IMG/VR virus record: IMGVR_UViG_3300037246_001106
Coordinates: 1 to 38,159 of that record
Length of the DNA: 38,159 nt
Reading direction: 5' to 3' (one strand)
From: a virus
Below the pieces are notes generated by a model. It searched no databases, was not told the origin of the DNA, and worked only from the letters and a program-made list of their open reading frames with translations. Within the stretch, counting starts at the first letter, position 1. The number at the start of each line of letters is the position of its first letter. The position numbers were made by a program, and so were the translations under genes. This document shows positions 17,442 through 23,911 of this stretch, one piece after another.

Positions 17442-19025
17442 ATGCCGAGCACGTCACAGAAGCAAGCTAGATTTATGAATGCTGTTGCGCACGGCTGGCA
17501 ACCCACACGTACGGAGGCTCCTCCCGTTGCAGTGGCACAGGAGTTCGTTGCAGCTGACCAAGCTGCAGGCATGTACGAAGGTGGGCTCGCACCGATGAAT
17601 GACCTGCGTCAGCGAATGGATGCGCCGGGTTTGCAATTGAACTTTGCCCATGGTGGTGGGACTACCGTTGATCCTGACATGAGCTGGGCAGGTGACGAAC
17701 CTCTTACTTTGAGGCAGGCTGGGAGATTATTTCCGGAGGGAGGAATCTACTCTTCCGTAGGTGCTTACGACGCCTTGATACACAGCAACTGGTTCTTCAA
17801 TGAAGAAGAGAAGAAGTGGTACCCACCGCAGCCAACGATACTGCAACCACAAGACTCAGAACCTACTTTTAGCGCAGGTCCTAACCGAGGTCCCCGAGGT
17901 GGTGGACGTCGCGGTGGAGGTGGCCGACGTGGCGGAGGTGGTCGCGGTGGTGGTGGTGGAGGAGGCGGAGGCGGAGGTGGTGGAGGTCAGACTCCACCCA
18001 GAATCATTCCGCCAGCCGTGCCTCCCGTGGATTTCACGCCACCTGATCCGAGGGAAGGGAGAGACACCGAGTACTCGGACGCCATACGTGCGCACAAGTT
18101 GCGTATCGCAGCATCATTAGCGGTGCCACCGGGTGGCTACGCGGAAGGTGGTGGAGTGCGTGCTGGACATCACGAAGACACCTTAGATAGAGGACCGAAC
18201 CCGCACCCGAAAGATGGTGCTCAGTACAATTACTGGGAGCGTCTGTATCATGCAGAGCCACCTCCCCCTCCACCTCCACCCGAGCCAGAGGAAGAAGAGG
18301 GTTGGTTCAGCAAGTTGTTAGGCCTCGGTGTTGAGGAAGATCGTCAATCACGTACCGAACGGGAGCTAGAAGAAATGGAACAAGCATATGGTGGTTACGT
18401 CGATGGCTATCAGCACGGTGGACTGGCTGCGGCATCAAACTTTAGAGGTGGCTTCCCCGGTGGTGGTGGTCGCACACCATGGCGAGGTGCACCTCCTGCC
18501 AGAGCGATGCCGGGTGGTGGTAAGCCGATGCCTCCGTGGATGACTGGTCGTGGACCGATGACACCTCCGCCGGGTAAGTTCCCCGGTGGACGTGGTGGAG
18601 GCGGAATCCGTGGGATGATGAATCAGATACAAGGTCAGCGTGGAGATCCACGTTCAATGCCACCCGGTGGAGGTAGAGGTGGTATCCGTGAAATGATGCA
18701 GCGGATGCAGCAGCAACAAGGCGGAGCGCGTCGTCCGCCAATGAGACCACCTCCGGGCGTAGATCCTAGAGGTGGACCCGGTGTAACTCCCGGTGGTGGA
18801 GGTGGACCGATAGGTGGACCTCGGATTCCGTCTAGCTTACGAGGTCAGATGCAGACGCGTGCGATGATGAATCGTCCTCGTCGCGGTGTACCCGGACCAG
18901 CCGGAGCAGGGGGACAGCCGAACCGCGTCGGTCAGTCGGATCAGCAAGGTGGTCTTGCACGGGCACTCCAAAGAGGGACGGGTCGTCCCCCCATGTCACG
19001 TCGGTCAGGGTTCCCCGGTAGGTAA
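17442..19025 (+). CDS. Gly/Pro/Arg-rich low-complexity virion-region protein
   Basis: The protein has 527 residues from ATG 17442, where GGGAG lies five to six bases upstream; ATG 17430 lacks such a site. The first ~70 residues are ordered and begin MPSTSQKQARFMNAVAHGW followed by AQEFVAADQA, a start seen in small phage proteins that lack the rest. After that it is low complexity: RGG-like repeats leading to a run of about 14 glycines (residues ~150-183), a run of prolines and glutamates, then repeats such as GGGIRGMMNQIQ and GRGGIREMMQRMQ. Short GGL/GGG motifs match its neighbours. It is the last late gene and its 3' end overlaps a minus-strand gene. The role is unknown; a flexible virion or nucleic-acid-binding protein is plausible. 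Confidence 0.6.
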   Translation: MPSTSQKQARFMNAVAHGWQPTRTEAPPVAVAQEFVAADQAAGMYEGGLAPMNDLRQRMDAPGLQLNFAHGGGTTVDPDMSWAGDEPLTLRQAGRLFPEGGIYSSVGAYDALIHSNWFFNEEEKKWYPPQPTILQPQDSEPTFSAGPNRGPRGGGRRGGGGRRGGGGRGGGGGGGGGGGGGGQTPPRIIPPAVPPVDFTPPDPREGRDTEYSDAIRAHKLRIAASLAVPPGGYAEGGGVRAGHHEDTLDRGPNPHPKDGAQYNYWERLYHAEPPPPPPPPEPEEEEGWFSKLLGLGVEEDRQSRTERELEEMEQAYGGYVDGYQHGGLAAASNFRGGFPGGGGRTPWRGAPPARAMPGGGKPMPPWMTGRGPMTPPPGKFPGGRGGGGIRGMMNQIQGQRGDPRSMPPGGGRGGIREMMQRMQQQQGGARRPPMRPPPGVDPRGGPGVTPGGGGGPIGGPRIPSSLRGQMQTRAMMNRPRRGVPGPAGAGGQPNRVGQSDQQGGLARALQRGTGRPPMSRRSGFPGR

Positions 19026-19095
19026 CACCACACCGGTCGCACTTGTTGTTCTTCCATTCGTGGAAGAGCCAACCGTCTGCACAATGAATTTTCAT
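18832..19095 (-). CDS. Small zinc-finger-like protein, antisense to the end of the late operon
   Basis: The protein has 87 residues. ATG 19095 overlaps the stop of the HAD gene (TAATG), and CTTGGAGGG lies just upstream, so translation is very likely to start here. Residues 1-24 read MKIHCADGWLFHEW then KNNKCDRCGVTYRG, giving a Cys...CxxC pattern with His/Trp that fits a small zinc site. About 195 bases of the frame run antisense to the plus-strand Gly-rich gene, and that part of the protein is unremarkable (Asp/Arg/Ser-rich), so only the N-terminal third is convincing. It is the last gene of the leftward operon. Function is unknown. Confidence 0.55.
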   Translation of the reverse strand: MKIHCADGWLFHEWKNNKCDRCGVTYRGTLTDVTWGDDPSLFGVPVQDHLADPTDRRGSAVPLLRLVRVHRDEDDSSSHASASDLVS

Positions 19096-19556
19096 TATCC
19101 CTCCAAGTTGATGAACGCTTCGGGTGCGTAAGCAACACATTCTGTCTGCATTGCACGCACCAACTCGCGTACTTCTTCTCGATCATCGACGATGAGCAGC
19201 GGGGTGTACTCACGCACCCATTGCGCAACGAGATCAGGTCCCTTGATCTTGGTCATGTGAGGCTCACGTTGCAAGAGATCGACTTGATCCCACAGCCCGT
19301 GCAGCTTCAGCCATCCCTCTTCGTGCTTGTATTTATTAATGAATCGGGTGCTGTAGATGAGAGGACGAATGTCTTCTTCGATGTACTCGCGCACCAGTTC
19401 CATGATGTGTGTGCGCGGTGGATCGTCAATGAGTCCTGCGTAGTAGGTCTTCCACGCAGTGCGGTCACGCTTCCTGTACTTCTCTTCGTTCTCCAGAAGG
19501 GTTGCTAAGCGAGCGCTGTGATCGCTTAACGTCCCCTCCAGATCGACCATGATCAC
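19095..19556 (-). CDS. HAD-superfamily phosphatase, polynucleotide 3'-phosphatase-like
   Basis: The protein has 153 residues if started at GTG 19556 (GTGA overlap with the previous stop) or 151 from ATG 19550. HAD motif I is VDLEGTLSDHSAR (D5; the second Asp of the usual DxDGT is Glu). Motif II is LIYSTR. The late acidic pair is in LLIVDDREEVRELV. This order and size resemble the C-terminal phosphatase domain of T4 polynucleotide kinase and its stand-alone phage relatives, which remove 3'-phosphates from nucleic acid ends. The kinase domain is absent. Substrate is inferred only. The GTG start is favoured because it completes the first beta-strand, but a fair AGGTG site also precedes the ATG. 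Confidence 0.65.
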   Translation of the reverse strand: MIMVDLEGTLSDHSARLATLLENEEKYRKRDRTAWKTYYAGLIDDPPRTHIMELVREYIEEDIRPLIYSTRFINKYKHEEGWLKLHGLWDQVDLLQREPHMTKIKGPDLVAQWVREYTPLLIVDDREEVRELVRAMQTECVAYAPEAFINLEG

Positions 19557-19789
19557 CTACGTCTCTTGATGACCTTTCGTTTGGCTTTCTTTTTGGTGCG
19601 CCTCTTTGCACCCGTCTTCTTCTTCCCTTTGTTCGGGTCAAATTCACGGAGCTGCTTGCGCATCTCGTTGATGAACTCAAGGATCACCTCGCGGTCACCC
19701 TGATTGGTCAGGCTCACGCTGAACTTACCGATGAGCTTTCGCCCTTCGAGTTGCAGCTCTGCCTTGCGGTGCTGTTTTAAGAACGCCAT
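19553..19789 (-). CDS. Small basic-tailed hypothetical protein
   Basis: The protein has 78 residues from ATG 19789, with AAAGGAAAA upstream; a longer in-frame extension upstream is just read-through of the zinc-finger gene. Residues 1-50 are a mixed alpha/beta segment (FLKQHRKAELQLEGRKLIGK, then QGDREVILEFINEMRK). The last ~27 residues are strongly basic (KGKKKTGAKRRTKKKAKRKV), as in DNA- or RNA-binding tails. Its neighbours are a small zinc-finger gene upstream and the HAD phosphatase downstream. I do not recognise the fold. Confidence 0.6.
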   Translation of the reverse strand: MAFLKQHRKAELQLEGRKLIGKFSVSLTNQGDREVILEFINEMRKQLREFDPNKGKKKTGAKRRTKKKAKRKVIKRRR

Positions 19790-19790
19790 G

Positions 19791-19970
19791 TTATTTTCCT
19801 TTGCGTCGCAGATAAGCTGCCCGGAAACGACACTCGTCCGAGCAGTATGTAGTGATGGTGAGACCCTCGAAACGCTTCTTGCATTCCGGGTTCGCACACT
19901 TTTTCCAGCCTCGCTTGCGCATCATTGCCATCTGTGCACCGATGCTGTCGCTATGGGCTTGCATTGCCAT
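19791..19970 (-). CDS. 59-residue zinc-finger protein
   Basis: ATG at 19970 is preceded by CTGGAGGTAGTCCGC, an excellent ribosome site, and the frame runs 59 codons to TAA at 19791, one base before the next gene's ATG. The protein contains KKCANPECKKRFEG and then TYCSDECRFRAAYLRRKG. The two Cys pairs (CxxxxC and CxxxC) have the spacing of a small treble-clef or zinc-ribbon finger, with basic flanks suited to nucleic-acid contact. It is the first gene after the minus-strand promoter at 20001-20028. Small DNA-binding regulators of this kind are common in early phage operons, but its target is unknown. Confidence 0.7.
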   Translation of the reverse strand: MAMQAHSDSIGAQMAMMRKRGWKKCANPECKKRFEGLTITTYCSDECRFRAAYLRRKGK

Positions 19971-20000
19971 GCGGACTACCTCCAGTTAGATTTAACCCTT

Positions 20001-20028
20001 ATTATACACACTTCCGCTTACGTGTACA
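20001..20028 (-). promoter_or_regulatory. Minus-strand sigma70-type promoter
   Basis: Read on the minus strand, TGTACA (complement of 20023-20028) is followed after 16 bases by a perfect TATAAT (complement of 20001-20006). It lies in the only clear gap of the lower minus-strand cluster, 31 bases before the ATG at 19970. It would start a transcript near 19994 for the zinc-finger, basic, HAD and second zinc-finger genes. The -35 matches consensus at four of six bases. It lacks the ATTTAACATAA element of the plus-strand promoters. Confidence 0.6.
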
Positions 20029-20032
20029 GGAA

Positions 20033-20272
20033 CTAGTCACTCTGCATTGCACGAGCCTCAGCAGCGTGTTTAAGCAGGGCATTCGCCATATCTTCAGCAG
20101 CTTTAGGAGGCATGCCAATTGTCGTAAGTCGTTGAGAGAACACAATAATTACGTTGCCGTTCTCTACACCGACAGAGATGCCCAGATCTGGAGCTTCTTC
20201 CTCACTCTCGTCCTTACCGATCACCGTAGGCTCTGAGACCTCGTCCTTTCCATTCTCTTCTTCGTTGCTCAT
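20033..20272 (-). CDS. Small hypothetical protein of the early operon
   Basis: The protein has 79 residues from ATG 20272; a GTG at 20281 that overlaps the previous stop (GTGA) would add three residues. The first ~30 residues are Glu/Asp-rich and disordered (NEEENGKDEVSEP). The rest reads ISVGVENGNVIIVFSQRL then MPPKAAEDMANALLKHAAEA, a beta-strand pair followed by an amphipathic helix. This arrangement occurs in small phage proteins of unknown function. It ends upstream of the 20001-20028 promoter, so it is probably the last gene of the main replication transcript. Confidence 0.6.
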   Translation of the reverse strand: MSNEEENGKDEVSEPTVIGKDESEEEAPDLGISVGVENGNVIIVFSQRLTTIGMPPKAAEDMANALLKHAAEARAMQSD

Positions 20273-20277
20273 GTAGG

Positions 20278-20532
20278 TCACTCTCTCTTCGGGTTGAGAT
20301 CTGCAGCTGCTTTCTCCACCAACAATGGGATGGTGTAGTTGCGTGGATCCATGCCGCGATCATAGTGTGAACAGGCCTCGGTCCACGTGTACTGGATTGC
20401 TTCCGCCCTAACATCACCGACCAGTTTCTCCAGCTCGTCGGTGCATTCATCCATCTGATAGATCCCCTTGCGTCGAGCGTCATCGAGCATCTTGTTGAGG
20501 ATCGTGTTGACACGTTCGCGGTCGTATCTCAT
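20278..20532 (-). CDS. Small helical hypothetical protein
   Basis: This 84-residue, mostly helical and charged protein includes RERVNTILNKMLDDARRKGI and CTDELEKLVGDVRAEAIQYT. ATG 20532 has GGAGGG about ten bases upstream and overlaps the MazG-like stop (ATGA). There is no signal, membrane segment or metal motif. Coupling to the MazG-like gene suggests a shared role, but I cannot assign one. Confidence 0.6.
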   Translation of the reverse strand: MRYDRERVNTILNKMLDDARRKGIYQMDECTDELEKLVGDVRAEAIQYTWTEACSHYDRGMDPRNYTIPLLVEKAAADLNPKRE

Positions 20533-20945
20533 TGGTATTGCCCTCCAACTGGTCCGCGTGGTAACTCATCTTCGACCGCAGGGAATTCGTACAAGAAGTT
20601 GTCATCACCTTCGACTGCGACGCGTACTGCCATCGCTGCTACCTGCACTGCTTCACGCAGTACTTCCTGCACGCTGGTCCCCTCGGAACGGTCGTGTTGC
20701 ATCATTGCTTGCGCTAGCTCACCTACCTCTTCGACCAGTGCGCAGAGCATGTGTGTCTTACCCGGAAATGCTTCGCGTGCTGCAGCCAGCTCGTCACGGA
20801 TCATCTTGATCATCAGACCATCGGCACTCGTCAGTCGGTCATCCGCTATGTGATCAGGCTCAACGCACTGACAGAAATCAATGCCGAGGCCGCACTCAGT
20901 GCAGCACTCGACATGATGTTTGTTGAGGTAGGTGCAGCTGCGCAT
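20529..20945 (-). CDS. MazG-like NTP pyrophosphohydrolase with N-terminal Cys cluster
   Basis: The 138-residue protein has a C-terminal helical region carrying LVEEVGELAQAMMQHDRS (residues 71-88, EEVGE) and VLREAVQVAAMAVRVAVEGD. This is the metal-binding helix pattern of all-alpha (MazG-like) nucleotide pyrophosphohydrolases, which hydrolyse NTPs or dNTPs and may control nucleotide pools or (p)ppGpp. The N-terminal ~28 residues have Cys residues in a CCxxC...CxC arrangement (VECCTECGLGIDFCQC), probably a small zinc site not usual in the minimal family. ATG at 20945 overlaps the preceding stop (TGATG). Confidence 0.65.
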   Translation of the reverse strand: MRSCTYLNKHHVECCTECGLGIDFCQCVEPDHIADDRLTSADGLMIKMIRDELAAAREAFPGKTHMLCALVEEVGELAQAMMQHDRSEGTSVQEVLREAVQVAAMAVRVAVEGDDNFLYEFPAVEDELPRGPVGGQYQ

Positions 20946-21157
20946 CAGTACACTCGATGCCCGAGCTGCGACAGCTTGTCGATGATGGCTCTGACATTCG
21001 GAGACTCGTCCAGTGATGCGATCAGTGACGTGACTGCTTCGAGACGCAGCTCCAGTTCTTTCTTCTCCTGCTCCAGCTTCTCGCTGACAGTCGGCGGACG
21101 GTGGTCCATGAGTGCACGACCTGTTGCCTCAACTGCTTGACCTTCATTCTCAAACAT
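20945..21157 (-). CDS. Small coiled-coil protein
   Basis: The protein has 70 residues. TVSEKLEQEKKELELRLEAV forms a strong coiled coil, followed by TSLIASLDESPNVRAIIDKL and SQLGHRVY. A GAGGAG ribosome site lies seven to eight bases before ATG 21157. Short proteins of this layout recur next to replication genes in phages. They are probably oligomeric; function is unknown. Confidence 0.6.
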   Translation of the reverse strand: MFENEGQAVEATGRALMDHRPPTVSEKLEQEKKELELRLEAVTSLIASLDESPNVRAIIDKLSQLGHRVY

Positions 21158-21168
21158 TTTTATTCTCC

Positions 21169-21663
21169 TCAGTAGTACTCTGCGTGAAGCCGGTAATTAT
21201 CCGACACTCTAAGTGCTCCATCCAGTAAGGACGCAGCTTGTTTAGGATCTTTCCTGCTCATCGTCTCCCATGACATCTCAAGCAAGTCCTCGTGCGTTGC
21301 CCCGTTGAACTTCGCGGCATCCTTGCCGTGGATAATGTAAATGATGCCGGGAGTTTCTGCAATGATCCAGACGACTCCACCTGCAGCTACGTTCTCTCGG
21401 ATCCATCGCAGCTGTGATGTGTGCAGTCCTTTCTCCTCATCAGGGAAGGGCACTCGCAGGCTGCGGTCAGTTGCTTTGAGTTCGAGGGTGCCACACCCAG
21501 CCTTGCCGGGGACGGGTGGTTTAGCTGTCTTCCGTGGACCTTGGCCCACGCAAAAGAATACGTCAGGAAATCCCGGCGAAGTCTCTGGGGATTCGATTCT
21601 GGAGTAATGCCCCAGAGGCAGCGAAACGTCTCGCAGCCACTCCCATAAACTCGCTTCGTTCAT
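21169..21663 (-). CDS. PD-(D/E)XK / VRR-NUC-like nuclease
   Basis: The protein has 164 residues from ATG 21663; a TTG 18 bases upstream is possible, and both have weak ribosome sites. Catalytic-type motifs are E24 in SRIESPETS, D34 in SPGFPDVFF, the ELK triplet (E61, K63) in CGTLELKAT, and Q84 in HTSQLRWI followed by AAGGVVWIIAET. This matches the E...PD...ExK...Q pattern of small PD-(D/E)XK endonucleases such as the VRR-NUC and Holliday-junction-resolvase-like groups. It is placed after the SF2 helicase, suggesting joint action on branched or stalled replication DNA. Specific substrate is unknown. Confidence 0.65.
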   Translation of the reverse strand: MNEASLWEWLRDVSLPLGHYSRIESPETSPGFPDVFFCVGQGPRKTAKPPVPGKAGCGTLELKATDRSLRVPFPDEEKGLHTSQLRWIRENVAAGGVVWIIAETPGIIYIIHGKDAAKFNGATHEDLLEMSWETMSRKDPKQAASLLDGALRVSDNYRLHAEYY

Positions 21664-21707
21664 AAAACCGTATTTCCGCAAAAATATCGCACTACTTTTT
21701 CACCGAT

Positions 21708-23135
21708 TCACCTATAAGGGGCATCTGCGAGGAGATGGGTTTTTCGAATTCTGCGCGCACCTCGCCAAGTTGATCTTCGACGCTTTTGTGCCTTCTCTCT
21801 GCGGTACCTGTCGAGCACAAGCGTCGAGAATTCTTTCTTCTTCGCAACCGCTTCATAAAACTCATCCTCTATCGTGTCGTTCGCCATCATAAAGTAGTAA
21901 TACACCCAGTTGGTAGTTTCCATGTTCATGATGCGAAAACGGGACTGATCGAACGTAATCCAACTATGGTCCCAACTGTAAAACACGTATGCGTTCGCTT
22001 CTGACAAATCGAAGCCCAAACCGCTCCTAACTTGCAAAATGACGAAATCGACGTCGAACTTGTCATCCCACTCATTGCGCCCATCGATGATTTTGTACGT
22101 CCAACCGAATTCGTCGAATTTGGCCGCAATCGCGTCAATTTCGTGTGTGAAGCGACAACAGATAACTGCCTTTTCTTGCCCAAAGCCGGAAAGCAGTCCC
22201 ATGAGTTTTTCGAGCTTTTCGCTGCCACACGGGATTATCGTCCTAATGCGTTTTCGCTGCCCCGGAACACGCTCCTGATGCAAAAGGAAACCACCACAAA
22301 CCTGCTGCAACTTTTGCGGCAGTGTGACCGGTAGCGGAGCACCCACCGTTAACTCGCCTATGGTGGTTTCCATGTCTTGTTCTAATTCGTTGTAGATCGT
22401 ACGCGCCTTACGATTGAGGTCGAAACGCACTTTCTTCCGGCGGAGGCGCACGGGGGACTTTCCCATGGCAACTCGCGCCTCGTTGAACGTAATTCGGTAA
22501 CTGTATTCGTGGATGACTTCGAGCAGTTGCTCTTCGTTTCGATATCCGATGAGGACGGGATATTGTCGTCCGTCTTTGCGTGCTTTAATTTCGTAGACAA
22601 CGTACTCCTCCTTGAAGCTATCGTAGGTGCCAAATATTTCTCTGTGATCGATGAAGTCGAAAATTGCCCAGTACTGTTCAAACCCCGTGTCAATTGGTGT
22701 GCCACTGAGAGCGAGTTTCCAGACGCAGCGCTTGGCTAACGTGCGTGCGAATCTGCCTTGGGCAGTCCCCGGCTTTTTGATGTATTGGATCTCGTCACCG
22801 ATGATCATCATCTTGACGCCTTGTTTTTTCCACTTCAGCGTCTCTTTATACCAATCCTTGCGCAGGTCGAGATTTTTAACCGGCTCCTGATACGTGATGA
22901 TGTAAATCTCGCAATCCCAATCATTATCGAGGTGCTTGTCTATCTCCGTGTTCCACGTGAGCACCGCTTTCTTCGGACAGAGGATGATCAGTACATCGGG
23001 CTTGCGCTCATCAACAATCGCGAGCGAGACAAGGCACTTCCCTGTGCGTTGCTCTGGAAACAGGCAGAAGCCGTCGTGCGGACGTGCCGCAGCGACAGCC
23101 TCTTCCTGATAGGTGCGGAGTTCAGTTCGGATCAC
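21708..23135 (-). CDS. SF2 (SNF2/DEAD-like) helicase
   Basis: The protein has 475 residues from GTG 23135 (GTGA overlap with the SSB-like stop). Motif I is degenerate: FPEQRTGKCLVSLAI (residues 26-40) keeps GK but has Cys after it. Motif II is GDEIQYIK (residues 113-120). Motif III is LALSGTPID. Helicase-C motifs follow near residues 310-410 (EKAVICCRFTHEIDAIAA, VRSGLGFDLSEAN, and DQSRFRIMN in the place of the SNF2 Q-x-x-R-x-x-R). Phage proteins of this type remodel DNA or proteins during replication and recombination. The neighbouring SSB-like, RecA-like and nuclease genes suggest a recombination-dependent replication role. The C-terminal ~30 residues are very basic. Confidence 0.8.
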   Translation of the reverse strand: MIRTELRTYQEEAVAAARPHDGFCLFPEQRTGKCLVSLAIVDERKPDVLIILCPKKAVLTWNTEIDKHLDNDWDCEIYIITYQEPVKNLDLRKDWYKETLKWKKQGVKMMIIGDEIQYIKKPGTAQGRFARTLAKRCVWKLALSGTPIDTGFEQYWAIFDFIDHREIFGTYDSFKEEYVVYEIKARKDGRQYPVLIGYRNEEQLLEVIHEYSYRITFNEARVAMGKSPVRLRRKKVRFDLNRKARTIYNELEQDMETTIGELTVGAPLPVTLPQKLQQVCGGFLLHQERVPGQRKRIRTIIPCGSEKLEKLMGLLSGFGQEKAVICCRFTHEIDAIAAKFDEFGWTYKIIDGRNEWDDKFDVDFVILQVRSGLGFDLSEANAYVFYSWDHSWITFDQSRFRIMNMETTNWVYYYFMMANDTIEDEFYEAVAKKKEFSTLVLDRYRREKAQKRRRSTWRGARRIRKTHLLADAPYR

Positions 23136-23911
23136 GCCTTCTTCAGCTCACCGACCGGAATCTCCCATTCACCTTCTTCATCGTCAACAACAATTGCAAT
23201 GTCATCTTCGATGCCCTCGATCACGCCCTGATACTCTTCGCCGTCTTCATCTTCAAACACGACGCGCGCACCCGGTCGTAACGCACCTGAGGCTCTCCTC
23301 TTCTTTTTAGCGGGAGCCTTCTTTTTCTTCGACGCTTTCTTGCGAGCGGGAGGTGCCTCTTCTTCTTCCTCTTCGGGCTCTTCTTCCTCTTCTTCCGGCT
23401 CCTCCTCTTCTTCTTCGGGTGCCTCTTCTTCTTCCTGCTCAACGTAGCCACCGGCTTTTTCAATCTCCGCTTCGGCTACCTCAGGAGGCATGTAACCCGT
23501 TACCCGAGGCTGATCTTTCTCCTCGTATTCTTCGTTGGTAATTTCCAGTCCGCACGCACAGCCGACCAGATCATCCGGGTCAAAGTCGAAAGGACCATCC
23601 GGAATGTCATACCCCATGCACTCAAGTGCCGTACGCAGCACCCAGAGGGACTGAGGCACCAGAACAAATCTGTCGAACACGGTGGAACCGGTGTGGGTCT
23701 TCCAACGCACTACGATCATGTCGTTGCCGTTCTGACTGACCTCCTGTTCCGCCTTAGTGACTTCAGCGACGTAGTAGCCATCCGGCGTGGGCATGCCACC
23801 CCCAGACTCAACATCTGTAAAATCAACTGATACGACGTTCTTGCCCCGACGCCCGCGTGACGTCTTTTTCTTGCTCGCCTTTTTAGCAGGCCGCTTTTTA
23901 CGTGTCGCCAT
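23132..23911 (-). CDS. DUF669/SSB-like DNA-binding protein with acidic linker
   Basis: The protein has 259 residues. A basic N-terminus (residues 1-24) precedes an OB-fold-like domain of residues ~28-150 (VDFTDVESGGGMPTPDGYYV, then MIVVRWKTHTGS) of the kind found in phage DUF669/SSB proteins encoded next to RecA-like recombinases. Residues ~157-190 are nearly all Glu with a repeating PEEEEEE unit. A Lys-rich block then leads to a small C-terminal domain (LRPGARVVFEDEDGEEYQGV) resembling a Tudor/KOW barrel. It probably coats single-stranded DNA and recruits partners. AGGAG precedes ATG 23911, which overlaps the ATPase stop (TAATG). Confidence 0.7.
   Translation of the reverse strand: MATRKKRPAKKASKKKTSRGRRGKNVVSVDFTDVESGGGMPTPDGYYVAEVTKAEQEVSQNGNDMIVVRWKTHTGSTVFDRFVLVPQSLWVLRTALECMGYDIPDGPFDFDPDDLVGCACGLEITNEEYEEKDQPRVTGYMPPEVAEAEIEKAGGYVEQEEEEAPEEEEEEPEEEEEEPEEEEEEAPPARKKASKKKKAPAKKKRRASGALRPGARVVFEDEDGEEYQGVIEGIEDDIAIVVDDEEGEWEIPVGELKKA

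Noticed and set aside
17940-17990. Microsatellite or assembly artefact from the poly-Gly codons
   Set aside because: The run uses mixed GGT, GGA and GGC codons and the frame stays open, so it looks like genuine coding sequence; the length may still vary between isolates.
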